From Staphylococcus pragensis (lineage in GTDB: Bacteria > Bacillota > Bacilli > Staphylococcales > Staphylococcaceae): a stretch of DNA of 64,000 bases. Positions 45,321 to 55,969 of this stretch are shown piece after piece (position 1 is the stretch's first letter; every line of letters begins with the position of its first letter). The translations under genes were made by a program, and so were the position numbers. The stretch covers positions 1 through 64,000 of the forward strand of contig NZ_SRPJ01000006.1 of NCBI RefSeq assembly GCF_004785665.1, given 5' to 3'. The notes below the pieces were generated by a model. The model made no database searches, was not told where the DNA came from, and saw only the letters and a list, made by a program, of their open reading frames with translations.

Positions 45321-46913
45321 ATGAATTGGCTAGCAGTCCTATTATTCTTAGGCGTAGTTATCGGCATTAGTATTTATGCGTATTGGCGCTCGAAAAAAGT
45401 ACAAACCGATAGCGCAGACGGTTATTTTATGGGAGGCAATACCTTAACAGGTTTCACCATTGCTTCAACGATTATCATGACCAACCTATCGACGGAACAA
45501 CTAGTGGGTCAAAATGGTCAAAGTTATGGTAAAGGCATGGAGGTAATGGCGTGGGAGATTACTGCTGCCGTAGCGGTCGTCTTACTAGCATGGGTCTTCC
45601 TTCCTAAATATTTACGCTATGGTGTTTCTACCATTTCTGAATTCTTAGAGATGAGATACGATACATTTACGAAACGCTTTGTATCCATCCTATTTATCTT
45701 TACGCATGTAGTGTCATTTATGCCAGTTGTCTTATACTCAGGTTCTTTAGTATTTAATAAAATGTTCTACGTGGGAGATTATTTAGGCGTAAGTGACACA
45801 ACAGCGACGATTATTATTTCACTAACAATCGGTATTATTGGGGTACTTTACCTCTTTGTAGGTGGTTTATCTATTAGCGCATTCAGTGATTCCATTTACG
45901 GTATCGGCTTAATCGTTGGCGGTTTAATCGTAACGTTAATTGGTTTACATCACGTGGGCGATGGTGGATTCGTCAAAGGTTTCGATCATATCGTTCAACA
46001 TACTCCAGAGAAACTGAATGCATTCGGAGCAGTAAATTCAAATATCGTACCATGGCCAACATTATTCTTTGGTATGTTTTTCAATAACTTATTCTTCTGG
46101 TGCGCAAATCAAATGATTGTTCAAAAAGCACTAGCCGCTAAAAACTTAAAAGAATCACAAAAAGGTGCCATTTACTTAAGTATCTTTAAAATATTTGGAC
46201 CTATCTTCACAGTGATTCCTGGTATCATTGCATATAATTATTTCAATGGTGGTATTGATAAAAACGATAATGCCTACCCAGCACTTATCCAAAGCATTTT
46301 ACCAGATTGGTCATTAGGTCTCTTTGGTGCCGTAATCTTTGGTGCAATACTAAGTTCATTTGTTGGTTCATTAAATAGTACAACGACATTATTCACATAC
46401 GATTTCTATCAACCCATCTTTGGTAAGAAAGCATCAGATAAACACATTGCCCGCGTAGGGCACGTAGCGACAGTTGTTATTGGTGCTATCTGTGTTGGTC
46501 TGTCACCATTCATTTCATTATTCCCAAGTGGTTTATATGCGATTGTTCAACAATTTAATGGTGTTTATAGTATGCCTGTGCTTGCATTAGTACTCGTAGC
46601 ATTTTTCTCTAGACGTACCTCTAAGTTAGGTGCTAAAATAGCACTGTTTACACATATTATTTTATATGTCATTGTAAGTTTGGCATTCCCACAAATTAAT
46701 TATCTCTATACATTTAGTGTCATCTTCTTTATTGATTTAATCATTGTACTTATTTTCAATAAATTGAAACCATCTAACGAATTTGACTAAAATACTAATA
46801 ACGCTAAAGTGGACATCACACCTTGGAAATATCGCTATATTGCCGGTAGTATCATTTTAGCTTTAGTCGTGATTATTTATATCATCTTCTCACCATTAGT
46901 GCTAGCTAAATAA
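45321..46913 (+). pseudogene. Sodium:solute symporter (SSS family), C-terminal helix cut off by an in-frame stop
   Basis: Predicted SSS-family transporter. Reading to 46790 gives 489 residues with about 13 helices: GGNTLTGFTIASTIIMTNLS (sodium-site helix 1), GVSTISEFLEMRYD, GGLSISAFSDSIYGIG, and SSFVGSLNSTTTLFTYDFY (helix 8 with SLNS). TAA at 46788-46790 is followed in the same frame by 40 codons (VDITPWKYRYIAGSIILALV and so on) that form the usual last helix of long SSS members, ending TAA 46911-46913. So codon 490 is a premature stop. The core is complete, and the short form may retain activity, so pseudogene status is uncertain. Substrate (sugar or organic solute) is not predictable. Confidence 0.75.
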
Positions 46914-46931
46914 AGCACATTCATGTATAGC

Positions 46932-46970
46932 GTGTACGTTTAAAGATGCAATTTACCTTTAAACGTACAC
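46932..46970 (+). terminator. Terminator after the symporter
   Basis: A perfect 14-bp stem (46932-46945 with 46957-46970) followed by a T-rich tail. It lies after the second stop at 46913, consistent with the longer ORF being ancestral. Confidence 0.82.
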
Positions 46971-47009
46971 CTTTCGTTTATTTTTTTGAAAAAGGAGGGA
47001 GTCAACCTA

Positions 47010-48215
47010 ATGTACACAATTGGACTCGTACCTTCGCCAGGTGTGGCACGCAAACATGTCGACCGTGCGATACCCAAGATACAAGCCTTACTGCAACAAC
47101 ATATTGATAGCAACACTGAGTGGCATTTCGAAACCAAGGTTGATTTATTAATCGGCTCAGCAGAGGATGTACACGAAAGTATAGACAAAGCTATCGAGTT
47201 AAAAAAGCAATATGAATGGGATATCGTTGTGTGTATTACCGACTTACCAAGTATCTCAGGTAACAAAGTTGTAATTAGTGACTTTGACAATGAACAACAG
47301 GTTGCCATGTTATCGATGCCTTCATTAGGCTGGGTCAATTTAGAACGCAAATTAGTTAAAAGTATTACCTCATTAATTGAACAGTTGTACTACAATAAGC
47401 CTAAATCACATCCGAATGTGTCACTTTTTATCCGTCCGAAAGCGGTAGAGCCTAGTGAGGATGACAGTACAAAACAACGTTATATCAATCCTTTCATCGT
47501 ATTAGGATGGATTCAACTTATACTAGGATTAACGCGGGCGAATGAACCGTGGAAGAATATCTTTAACTTTAAAAAGATTATTTCCGTAGCATTTGCGACA
47601 GGAACTTATGTATCTATCTTCTCAATGCCATGGGAATTAAGTGTGCAATATTCTATTTATCGTTTTATTGTGTTAATGATGATTGCTGTTATTGGTATGG
47701 CAGGTTGGTTACTTTATGCGCACCAACTATTTGAACGTAAAACATCGAAATCTCAACGTGTCTATCGCTATATCTACAATGCTACGACAATGCTTACATT
47801 AATCGTAATTACATTGATGAACTATGTCATTTTATATGTCTTATTATCAATTAGTATTTCATTATTTGTACCTGTAAGCTTATTTAATAATTGGACAAGT
47901 GCGAACCCAGATTTTACTATTCGAAATTATTTAAGACTACTATGGTTTGTATCATCATTAGGTTTATTAGCTGGAGCGATGGGGTCTACAGTCGAAGACG
48001 AAGAAAAAATTCGACGTATTACGTATTCTTATCGTCAGTACCATCGTTATAAAGAAGTGGAACAAGAACAACAAGAAGAGGAAGAAAAACAACAATCTGC
48101 GTCTCAAGATGAGTCGCAACAACAAGTAGAACAATCCGCTTCAAATAATGAAGATAAAGATGAAGAACAATACGAAGGTAAGAAACAAGATCACAGAGAG
48201 GAGGATAATTCATGA
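47010..48215 (+). CDS. Multi-helix membrane protein with cytosolic N-terminal domain, paralogue A
   Basis: Predicted 401-residue protein; the ATG at 47010 follows AAAGGAGGGAG. Residues 1 to about 130 are a soluble alpha/beta domain opening YTIGLVPSPGVARKHVDRAI, with WDIVVCITDLPSISGNKVV and ISDFDNEQQVAMLSMPSLGW. Residues ~150-340 carry four to five helices. The last ~55 residues are a Glu/Gln-rich tail. The gene at 48212 is a paralogue with the same layout and overlaps by 4 nt, so the two probably form a hetero-oligomer. Similar staphylococcal proteins are sometimes labelled methylenetetrahydrofolate dehydrogenase, but I see no supporting motif. Function unknown. Confidence 0.75.
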   Translation: MYTIGLVPSPGVARKHVDRAIPKIQALLQQHIDSNTEWHFETKVDLLIGSAEDVHESIDKAIELKKQYEWDIVVCITDLPSISGNKVVISDFDNEQQVAMLSMPSLGWVNLERKLVKSITSLIEQLYYNKPKSHPNVSLFIRPKAVEPSEDDSTKQRYINPFIVLGWIQLILGLTRANEPWKNIFNFKKIISVAFATGTYVSIFSMPWELSVQYSIYRFIVLMMIAVIGMAGWLLYAHQLFERKTSKSQRVYRYIYNATTMLTLIVITLMNYVILYVLLSISISLFVPVSLFNNWTSANPDFTIRNYLRLLWFVSSLGLLAGAMGSTVEDEEKIRRITYSYRQYHRYKEVEQEQQEEEEKQQSASQDESQQQVEQSASNNEDKDEEQYEGKKQDHREEDNS

Positions 48216-49327
48216 GTAACAAAGATGAAAAAGTGATTGGTTTAGTAGTTGCTCCGGGCGTTACTGAAACGTTAGGCAAAAGTTTAATAGATGATTTACC
48301 AAACATCTTGTCGCAACAACCTAACAACCAACACAATTGGAAAATCGATCTCGTGGTTGATCCTCTGACTGGTTTCGCAGAATCTGTAGAAGAAATCTTC
48401 AAGAAAATTCATGATTATCATGATGAGAGACAATGGGATTATGTAGTAGGGCTTACCGATTTACCTATGTTTTATCAGCAACATGTACTCGCTTTAGATA
48501 TTAACAAAAAGAACGGGGCAGCCATTTTTTCATATCCAGCATTTGGCTGGCGACCAGTTAAGAATCGTTTTAAAAATGCTATTGTCTCTATTATTAATGA
48601 AGTACATCGTTCAGAAGAACAAAACAAATCATACGATGATGATAATAGTATTCAACACATGTTGGGTAAGCAGTTTCCTTTTTCAAATATTAAAAAGACA
48701 GAAGTTTATTTAGATGAAACAGAAACGAAGCATTTACGTTATTTATCTAACTCACGTACCACAGGTATGTTGCGTTTAGTCAGTGGTATGACTTTTGCGA
48801 ACAATCCATTAAACATGATGGCAAGTTTAAGCAATATCGTTGCGATTGCTTTTACTACGGGCGCCTTTGGTTTGATATTTACAACTATGTGGCAAATGAG
48901 TATGGAATTCTCAATGTGGCGCCTCTTTGGCATATCAATCATTGCGGTGTTAGGTATGTTGATATGGATTATGTTATCCCATGATTTATGGGAACCTGTA
49001 AAGAAAGGTAAGAATAAACGTATTACGTGGTTATACAATTTAACAACTGTTATGACGTTATTGATTGCTATTATTATTTATTATATTATCTTGTATTTAT
49101 TATTCTTAATTGCAGAACTCGTGCTATTACCGGCTAATTTCTTAGGCCAGCAAATAGGATTGAAAGGACCTGCAGGTATAGATTTATATCTTAGTATTCC
49201 GTGGTTCGCTGCTTCAATTTCTACTGTTGCAGGTGCAATTGGCGCTGGTCTATTGAATGATCAACTCATTAAAGAAAGTACGTATGGTTATCGTCAACAA
49301 ATGCGTTATAATGATAGAAATCAATAA
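48212..49327 (+). CDS. Multi-helix membrane protein with cytosolic N-terminal domain, paralogue B
   Basis: Predicted 371-residue protein, translationally coupled to the gene before it through ATGA. The N-terminal domain mirrors paralogue A: VIGLVVAPGVTETLGKSLID, WDYVVGLTDLPMFYQQHVLA, and FSYPAFGWRPVKNR. Helices follow from about residue 180, with MFANNPLNMMA-like loop residues and a final hydrophobic segment FAASISTVAGAIGAGLL. Paralogue A has RANEPWKNIF and SSLGLLAGAMGS at matching places. It lacks the Glu/Gln-rich tail. Function unknown; a membrane complex of A and B is inferred. Confidence 0.75.
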   Translation: MSNKDEKVIGLVVAPGVTETLGKSLIDDLPNILSQQPNNQHNWKIDLVVDPLTGFAESVEEIFKKIHDYHDERQWDYVVGLTDLPMFYQQHVLALDINKKNGAAIFSYPAFGWRPVKNRFKNAIVSIINEVHRSEEQNKSYDDDNSIQHMLGKQFPFSNIKKTEVYLDETETKHLRYLSNSRTTGMLRLVSGMTFANNPLNMMASLSNIVAIAFTTGAFGLIFTTMWQMSMEFSMWRLFGISIIAVLGMLIWIMLSHDLWEPVKKGKNKRITWLYNLTTVMTLLIAIIIYYIILYLLFLIAELVLLPANFLGQQIGLKGPAGIDLYLSIPWFAASISTVAGAIGAGLLNDQLIKESTYGYRQQMRYNDRNQ

Positions 49328-49350
49328 GCATTTAGTAGGATTAGGTTTGC

Positions 49351-49392
49351 TAAAGCCAGTGGAAGTGTCAGTGCTTCAATTGGCTTTATTTT
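49351..49392 (+). terminator. Terminator after the paralogue pair
   Basis: An interrupted stem (outer 49351-49357 with 49380-49386, inner GGAAG/CTTC) and a T run. Confidence 0.65.
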
Positions 49393-49550
49393 TTATAATT
49401 ATTTTTCGAGAAAATAATTATAGAAAATTTCAAAAAAGTCATTTAAAATTAAGCGTAAATACTATGTGTGTATACATTAAAAATAGAAAAACCTTATTTC
49501 ACACTCATCATTGTTATTACTCTCATCAAGAAGTGAAAGGAAGGTCATTT

Positions 49551-50336
49551 ATGAAATATTGTCCTCAATGTGGAAGTCAACTCAACGCTAATCAACGTTT
49601 CTGTAACAAATGCGGTCATGATATCAAAGCATTTGAACAGTATCGGGATAGCGGAATTTATTTCCAACCTCAATCACCAGAACCACCACAACTACAGCGT
49701 AAAGTTTGGCCGTGGGTTGTTATAGGTGCGCTTATAATTGCTATTATCATAGCAAGCTGTCTTACATATTATTTCTTCTTTATTAAAGACGACCATCAAA
49801 CGTCAAATGAGTCTACTACTACACAACATACTTCAAAAACTGAAAAACAAAAAGATGAACAAAAATCATCCAATGACCATAAAAAATCTGAAAAACATGA
49901 ATCAGAAAAAGATAAAGAAAATAAAGTTAAATCTCCAAAAATTGATGTCATGAGTGAAGATTTTGAAAGAACATATATGCAAAGTAATAATCTAGGTGGA
50001 TATATGGGTATTCGCAAAGGTATGACACGTTCAGAAGTTGAAAAACTTGTCGGAAAATCTACCGGTACTTTAAAAGTAGATGGCTTTAAATGGGAGTCTA
50101 CAAAGTATGGTAATTTAACCGTGGATTATGATACGAAAGGCGAGGATGGTAAAGTCATAGCAGTTGGTGTTTCTCCAGATCATGTCACTACAAGTGAATT
50201 TCTTGATCGTTATCCTGCTTACGACGATTACAGTGGTTCAGAAATTGTTTATAACAACTTTAAAGGTAATGGTTATTTAGTCGCTGTTGATATTGATCAC
50301 GGATATATCGCTAAAATTCAATGTCTTGCTGAATAA
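49551..50336 (+). CDS. Zinc-ribbon membrane protein, copy 1
   Basis: Predicted 261-residue protein; the ATG at 49551 is chosen because it opens the zinc ribbon and follows an AAAGGAAGG site, while in-frame codons upstream lie across the preceding terminator. Residues 1-25 are a zinc ribbon (CPQCGSQLNANQRFCNKCG). One helix lies at about 53-75 (WPWVVIGALIIAIIIASCLTYYF). A Lys/Glu/Ser-rich linker follows, then a ~110-residue extracellular domain with YMGIRKGMTRSEVEKLVGK and KYGNLTVDYD. The domain resembles small lipoprotein-assembly SmpA/OmlA-like folds by its GMTRSEVEKLVG motif. Role unknown. A paralogue follows. Confidence 0.75.
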   Translation: MKYCPQCGSQLNANQRFCNKCGHDIKAFEQYRDSGIYFQPQSPEPPQLQRKVWPWVVIGALIIAIIIASCLTYYFFFIKDDHQTSNESTTTQHTSKTEKQKDEQKSSNDHKKSEKHESEKDKENKVKSPKIDVMSEDFERTYMQSNNLGGYMGIRKGMTRSEVEKLVGKSTGTLKVDGFKWESTKYGNLTVDYDTKGEDGKVIAVGVSPDHVTTSEFLDRYPAYDDYSGSEIVYNNFKGNGYLVAVDIDHGYIAKIQCLAE

Positions 50337-50426
50337 ATAATAGCGTATCTATTTTAATTCACTCATATTCAAATTTCACAAGCAACTTAGTCCTTCAATC
50401 ATGAAAAGTGAAAGGTAGATGAATAT

Positions 50427-51227
50427 ATGAAATATTGTCCTCAATGTGGTAGCCCGTTAAAAGAAAATCAACATTTTTGTAATCGATGTGGATGTGATAT
50501 CCAAAACTTTAAATACGGCTATACTCAAGAAAATCATTATTTTCCACAAGAGCCGAAGCGGAAACGTCATATTTGGCCGTTTGTGGTTATCGCTATACTT
50601 GTTATAGCGATTATAGTAAGTAGTTGCTTCACGTATTATCACTTTTTCTTAAAAGGGAATGAACAAGCACAAAGTAAACCAACTACTACTCAACACGTTG
50701 CCAAAGAAGAAGAGAAACAAGGTGAGCATAAAATTTCAAACGACCCTAAAAAAGCTGAAAAACAAAGAGCCGAACAAGAAAAAGAAGAGAAAACAGATAA
50801 AGATAATGCACCACAACCACCTAAAATTGACGTCCTATCAGATGACTTTCAAACAACATATATGCAAAAGAACAATATAGATTCATTTATGGGGATAAAA
50901 ATAGGGATGACTAAAGACTAAGTAGAAAAACGTTTTGGAAAAGGAAAAATAATGCCTCATATTAATGGTTTTGATGATGATTATATAAAATATGGTAATA
51001 TAGCTGTCATTTATAATCCAAGAACTCATGATAATACAGTATGGGGTATAGCTATAGCTCCAGATAATGTAAGTGAAAAAGAATTTATACGTAAATATAA
51101 TAATTACGATCAACACTCAGCTTCAGGCCAGTATATTTACAACAATGTCAAAAATAACGGTTTTGAAATTTTAGTAACTCCAGAGAATGGTAAAGTTGTA
51201 TTAGTAGAGTGTATTCCAGAATATTAA
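50427..51227 (+). pseudogene. Zinc-ribbon membrane protein, copy 2, interrupted by an in-frame stop
   Basis: Paralogue of the preceding gene with the same order: zinc ribbon (CPQCGSPLKENQHFCNRCG), helix (WPFVVIAILVIAIIVSSCF), charged linker, C-terminal domain. Codon 165 is TAA (50919-50921) in GMTKD-stop-VEKRFGKG; copy 1 has GMTRSEVEKLVGK there, so GAA to TAA (one G-to-T change) explains it. The frame then continues to 51227 (KYGNIAVIYNP, YIYNNVKNNGFEI). Reading through gives 265 residues plus the stop position. The truncated product keeps the ribbon and helix but loses the extracellular domain. Confidence 0.85.
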
Positions 51228-51234
51228 AAATTAG

Positions 51235-51270
51235 AAACCACTTTAGGTTAAGGCTAAAGTGGTTTTTGTT
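51235..51270 (+). terminator. Terminator after the zinc-ribbon pair
   Basis: A perfect 12-bp stem (51235-51246 with 51254-51265) with a T-rich tail. Confidence 0.87.
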
Positions 51271-51313
51271 TATCTATCATTTCTTCTTTATCAAAGATAC
51301 TCCCTAAATTCCC

Positions 51314-51342
51314 TTGACTTTCTACGCAAAACTCGATAAAGT
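51314..51342 (+). promoter_or_regulatory. Possible promoter of cysH
   Basis: -35 TTGACT (51314-51319), 17-nt spacer, weak -10 TAAAGT (51337-51342). A partial palindrome (ATTCCGATAGGTATTA, 51363-51378) follows and could be a site for the cysteine regulator CymR, but I cannot confirm that. Confidence 0.4.
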
Positions 51343-51419
51343 ATTAACATATTATTCTGACAATTCCGATAGGTATTAGATAAATAAATTTGTGAACACT
51401 GAGGGGGGACCATAAGTTT

Positions 51420-52151
51420 ATGTCAGTACCGAAGATTACATATGAGAGCTTTAATGGCGATCCATTTATTGACTCTATTTCCACAGATGACGCTACAAAG
51501 GGCGTTTACGAAATTTTAGAATGGGCATACCGCACATATGGTGACTCTATTGTTTATTCATGTAGTTTCGGAGCAGAGAGTATGGTGCTTATTAATTTGA
51601 TTTCACAAATTAAACCAGATGCTCAAATTGTATTTTTAGATACTAATCTACATTTTCAAGAGACGTATGATTTAATTGATAGAGTGAAAGAACGCTTTCC
51701 ACAACTTCGTATTGAAATGAAACAACCGGATTTAACACTTGAAGAACAAGCGGAGAAATATAATCCAGCACTTTGGAAGAATAATCCTAACCAATGTTGT
51801 TACATTAGAAAGATTAAACCGTTAGAAGAGGTTTTAGGTGGCGCAGTTGCTTGGATCTCAGGGCTACGTCGTGACCAATCTCCTACACGTGCACATACTA
51901 ATTTCATTAATAAAGATGAGCGTTTTAAATCAATTAAAGTTTGTCCATTAATTTATTGGACTGAAGATGAAGTTTGGGATTATATCAAAGCGCATGATTT
52001 ACCATACAACGAATTACATGATCAACATTATCCAAGTATTGGTTGTATTCCATGTACTGCACCTGTTTTTGATTCTGAAGATTCTCGTACAGGTCGTTGG
52101 TCTAATTTTGAAAAGACTGAATGTGGTCTTCACGTTGCAGATAAACCTTAA
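51420..52151 (+). CDS. cysH: Adenylylsulfate/phosphoadenylylsulfate reductase
   Basis: Predicted cytosolic enzyme of 243 residues. It has the PP-loop nucleotide fold ([16 protein letters not shown]) and [13 protein letters not shown]. Cysteines occur in CCYIRKIKP and GCIPCT as well as the C-terminal KTECGLH. The CC...CxxC set binds a 4Fe-4S cluster, which marks the assimilatory APS-reductase type; ECGLH carries the catalytic Cys. It makes sulfite from activated sulfate. GGGGGG precedes the ATG. First gene of the sulfate block but separated from cysJ by hairpins. Confidence 0.93.
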   Translation: MSVPKITYESFNGDPFIDSISTDDATKGVYEILEWAYRTYGDSIVYSCSFGAESMVLINLISQIKPDAQIVFLDTNLHFQETYDLIDRVKERFPQLRIEMKQPDLTLEEQAEKYNPALWKNNPNQCCYIRKIKPLEEVLGGAVAWISGLRRDQSPTRAHTNFINKDERFKSIKVCPLIYWTEDEVWDYIKAHDLPYNELHDQHYPSIGCIPCTAPVFDSEDSRTGRWSNFEKTECGLHVADKP

Positions 52152-52175
52152 TCATTAAGGTGAAAATTTTTTAAG

Positions 52176-52250
52176 TATAAAGCCTAGTGTTTTGGTAGGT
52201 TTTTGGGAACAAAAATATATCCGAATTTTATTGTAAATCCGGATATATTT
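52176..52250 (+). terminator. Two hairpins between cysH and cysJ
   Basis: First, an 8-bp stem with T5 (about 52177-52205). Second, a perfect 11-bp stem (52213-52223 with 52240-52250) with a T-rich end. They suggest that cysH and cysJIG are separate or attenuated units. Confidence 0.6.
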
Positions 52251-52319
52251 CTTACATAATAAAGATAGTATTTAAAATAATTTTGAATTGAACTTTTACG
52301 GAACAAGAGGTGGATAACA

Positions 52320-54197
52320 TTGAATTTAAGTGTCACAAATAGTCCTTTTACAGAAGGTCAAGCCACACAAATTAATGAATTACTACAGACGCTTACACCA
52401 GAGCAAAAAGTATGGTTAAGTGGTTACTTAGTTGCGAATCAACAGTTTACAGCGAATGGTGCGCCAGCTCAATCTCAAACTGCGGCATCAAATCAAGCAA
52501 CAGCTCAAGGCGAACTATCTGCCAACACAGAAGCGATGTTGCAAGACAAAGAACCTGCTATTACACCAGAGAAACGTAGTATCACATTACTTTATGGTTC
52601 AGAAACAGGTAATGCGCAAGGTTTGGCAGAAATCTTTGAAGAACGTTTATCAAACATTGGTCATAACGTTACTTTAAAAGCAATGGATGAATTTAAACCT
52701 AAAAATCTTAAAAATGTTGAAGACTTATTTATTATTACATCTACACAAGGTGAAGGGGATCCACCAGATAACGCAGCTGAACTTCATGAGTTCCTTCATG
52801 GGCGCAAAGCACCGAAGCTTGAAGGCGTGCGCTTCTCTGTATTAGCGCTTGGTGATCAAACTTATGAATTCTTCTGTCAAACAGGTCGTGACTTTGATAG
52901 AAAGCTTGGCGAATTAGGTGCTGAAAGAATTTATGATCGTGTAGACTGCGATGTTGATTATGAAGAAGACGCTGAAAAGTGGATGGCTAACGTTATTAAT
53001 GCTATCGATACAGCACCAGACGGCACACAAAATGAACAAGTTGTAAGTGAATCTATTAAATCGGCAAAAGAGAAGAAATTCTCAAAATCAAATCCGTATC
53101 AAGCAGAAGTATTAGAAAATATTAACTTAAATGGTCGAGGTTCTAATAAAGAAACACGTCATATTGAATTCTTATTAGATAACTTTGGTGAAGAATATGA
53201 AGTAGGGGATTGTTTAGTCGTCTTACCACAAAACGATCCAGCTTTAGTTGATTTACTTATCAGTACATTAGGCTGGGACCCAGAAGACCAAGTACAAATT
53301 TCTGATGAAGGTGATACTTTATCACTTGAAGATGCCTTAACAACTCATTTTGAAATCACAAAATTAACCAAACCACTACTTATTAATGCAGCTACATTAT
53401 TTGATAATGATGAGTTAAAAGAAAAAGTAGAAGATAACGAATGGGTTCAAAGTTATATCGAAGGTCGTGACTTAATCGACTTATTAAATGATTTCGATAC
53501 AACAGAATTACAACCAGAAAATCTATATCAATTACTTAGAAAATTACCACCAAGAGAATACTCAATTTCAAGTAGTTATAAAGCTTTGCCAGATGAAGTA
53601 CATATTACAGTAGGTGCTGTGAGATACAATGCGCATGGCCGTGATCGCTCGGGCGTATGTTCTGTACAATTCGCTGAACGTATTCAACCAGGCGATACAG
53701 TACCGATTTATTTAAAACGTAATCCAAACTTTAAGTTCCCAACAGATGGTGACACACCAGTGATTATGATTGGTCCTGGTACAGGTGTTGCGCCATTTAG
53801 AGCTTATATGCAAGAACGCGAAGAAAATGGCTATAAAGGCAATACTTGGTTATTCTTTGGCGATCAGCACTTTACAACTGATTTCTTATATCAAACTGAA
53901 TGGCAAGAATGGTTGAAAGACGGTACATTAGGCAAGATGGATGTCGCATTCTCACGCGATACAGATGAAAAAGTTTATGTGCAACATCGTATTTCAGAAC
54001 ATAGTGCACAGTTTAATGAATGGCTACAAAATGGCGCTTCAATTTATATTTGTGGCGATGAAAAAAACATGGCTAAAGACGTACATCAAGCGATTCGCAA
54101 CGTCTTAATTAAAGAACAAAACTTATCTGAAGAAGACGCTGAAGCATATCTTAAACAAATGAAAAAAGAAAAACGTTATCAACGTGATGTGTACTAA
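52320..54197 (+). CDS. cysJ: Sulfite reductase flavoprotein subunit CysJ
   Basis: Predicted 625-residue flavoprotein with a TTG start 6 nt after GAGGTGG. Flavodoxin domain from about 87 ([28 protein letters not shown]); FAD domain with REYSISSSY and RSGVCS; NADPH domain with [16 protein letters not shown] and [14 protein letters not shown]; ends KRYQRDVY. It passes electrons from NADPH to the haemoprotein CysI, encoded 17 nt downstream. All domains are intact. Confidence 0.95.
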   Translation: MNLSVTNSPFTEGQATQINELLQTLTPEQKVWLSGYLVANQQFTANGAPAQSQTAASNQATAQGELSANTEAMLQDKEPAITPEKRSITLLYGSETGNAQGLAEIFEERLSNIGHNVTLKAMDEFKPKNLKNVEDLFIITSTQGEGDPPDNAAELHEFLHGRKAPKLEGVRFSVLALGDQTYEFFCQTGRDFDRKLGELGAERIYDRVDCDVDYEEDAEKWMANVINAIDTAPDGTQNEQVVSESIKSAKEKKFSKSNPYQAEVLENINLNGRGSNKETRHIEFLLDNFGEEYEVGDCLVVLPQNDPALVDLLISTLGWDPEDQVQISDEGDTLSLEDALTTHFEITKLTKPLLINAATLFDNDELKEKVEDNEWVQSYIEGRDLIDLLNDFDTTELQPENLYQLLRKLPPREYSISSSYKALPDEVHITVGAVRYNAHGRDRSGVCSVQFAERIQPGDTVPIYLKRNPNFKFPTDGDTPVIMIGPGTGVAPFRAYMQEREENGYKGNTWLFFGDQHFTTDFLYQTEWQEWLKDGTLGKMDVAFSRDTDEKVYVQHRISEHSAQFNEWLQNGASIYICGDEKNMAKDVHQAIRNVLIKEQNLSEEDAEAYLKQMKKEKRYQRDVY

Positions 54198-54214
54198 AGA
54201 AGGGGTGGTATTTA

Positions 54215-55936
54215 ATGGCTAAAACTAATAAGCAATTATCTGATGAATTAAACCAAAAGCTTGATGCCTTAGAATATCTCAAAGACGATAGTAATTATTT
54301 ACGTGGAACGATTGAACAAGGCTTAGCAGATCCTTTAACTGGTGCTATTTCTGACGATGATACGAAATTATTAAAGTTCCATGGTAGCTATCAACAAGAC
54401 GATAGAGATATACGTGACGAACGTCGTAAACAGAAGCTTGAACCGGCATACAGCTTTATGATTCGTGTTCGTCTACCAGGAGGTAAAGCGACACCGGAAC
54501 AATGGTTAGCAATGGATGACATTTCAGAGCGTTATGGCAATCAAACGTTGAAATTAACGACACGTCAAACGTTCCAATTCCATGGTATTTTAAAACGTAA
54601 TTTAAAAACTTCAATGCAAAAGATTAATGAAGCAGTACTTGATACAATTGCAGCGTGTGGGGACGTCAATCGTAATACGATGTGTAACCCTAACCCATAT
54701 CAATCAAGTATTCATAAAGAAATTAATGATTATGCGACAGCAATTAGTGATCATTTATTACCTAAAACAAATGCTTATCATGAAATTTGGTTAGATGGAG
54801 AGAAAGTTTTAGATTCAGCTGAAGAAGTGGAACCAATGTACGGTAAGAAATATTTACCACGTAAATTTAAAATTGGTATCGCAGTTCCACCTTCAAATGA
54901 CATTGACGTCTACTCTCAAGATATTGGTCTTATCGCTATTGTTGAGAACGAAGAACTTATCGGATTCAATGTCACAATTGGTGGCGGTATGGGTATGACG
55001 CATGGTAATCCTGATACGTATCCTCAAGTAGGACGCTTAGCTGGATTTATCCCTAAAGATAAAGCTGTTGACGTTTGTGAGAAAATTTTAACGATTCAAC
55101 GTGACTACGGTAACCGTGAGAATCGTAAAAATGCACGTTTCAAATATACTGTGGACCGCTTAGGTGTAGAAAAGGTAGTTGAAGAACTTAATTCACGCTT
55201 AGGATGGGACATTGAAGAGGCACGTGACTTTGAATTTGAACATAACGGCGACCGTTTAGGTTGGATTGAAGGCGAAGAAGGCGTTTGGAATTATGCGCTA
55301 TTTATTCAAAATGGACGCGTCAAAGATACCGAAGATTATCAATTAAAAACGGCATTGCGAAAAATCGCAGAAACACATACGGGCGACTTCAGATTATCTC
55401 CAAACCAAAATTTAATTATTGCAAATGTAACTTCTGAGAAAAAAGAAGAAATCCAAAGTCTTATTGACCAATATGGTTTAACAGATGGCAAGAATTATAC
55501 AGGCTTACGACGTAATTCAATGGCTTGTGTAGCCTTTCCAACATGTGGCTTAGCCATGGCAGAATCAGAACGTTACCTACCATCATTAATTACTAAGATT
55601 GAAGATTTATTGGATGAAGCGGGTCTTAATGATGAGGAAATTACGATTCGTATGACAGGTTGTCCAAATGGCTGTGCTAGACCAGCACTTGCTGAAATTG
55701 CATTTATCGGTAAAGCGCCTGGTAAATACAACATGTATTTAGGTGGCGGTTTTAAAGGTGAACGCTTAAATAAATTGTATAAAGAGAATATTGGCGAACA
55801 AGAAATTCTTGAAAGCTTACGTCCTATTCTTATTGATTATGGTAAAGAACGCCTTGAAGGTGAACATTTCGGCGACTTCGTGATTCGCTCTGGTGTAGTA
55901 GCTAAGGTTCATGGTGGCCAAGATTTCCATAGTTAA
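54215..55936 (+). CDS. cysI: Sulfite reductase haemoprotein subunit CysI
   Basis: Predicted 573-residue siroheme/4Fe-4S enzyme that reduces sulfite to sulfide with six electrons. Siroheme and cluster motifs: [26 protein letters not shown], and the four cluster cysteines in [17 protein letters not shown] and [19 protein letters not shown] precedes the ATG. The following two genes make its siroheme cofactor. Confidence 0.96.
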   Translation: MAKTNKQLSDELNQKLDALEYLKDDSNYLRGTIEQGLADPLTGAISDDDTKLLKFHGSYQQDDRDIRDERRKQKLEPAYSFMIRVRLPGGKATPEQWLAMDDISERYGNQTLKLTTRQTFQFHGILKRNLKTSMQKINEAVLDTIAACGDVNRNTMCNPNPYQSSIHKEINDYATAISDHLLPKTNAYHEIWLDGEKVLDSAEEVEPMYGKKYLPRKFKIGIAVPPSNDIDVYSQDIGLIAIVENEELIGFNVTIGGGMGMTHGNPDTYPQVGRLAGFIPKDKAVDVCEKILTIQRDYGNRENRKNARFKYTVDRLGVEKVVEELNSRLGWDIEEARDFEFEHNGDRLGWIEGEEGVWNYALFIQNGRVKDTEDYQLKTALRKIAETHTGDFRLSPNQNLIIANVTSEKKEEIQSLIDQYGLTDGKNYTGLRRNSMACVAFPTCGLAMAESERYLPSLITKIEDLLDEAGLNDEEITIRMTGCPNGCARPALAEIAFIGKAPGKYNMYLGGGFKGERLNKLYKENIGEQEILESLRPILIDYGKERLEGEHFGDFVIRSGVVAKVHGGQDFHS

Positions 55937-55969
55937 TTTTCAAAAAAAGAAAAAACGGGGGGTGACAGG

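Noticed and set aside
49257..49550. N-terminal extension of the first zinc-ribbon protein
   Set aside because: The frame is open by chance across the end of the previous gene and its terminator; the ribosome site and the zinc ribbon place the start at 49551.
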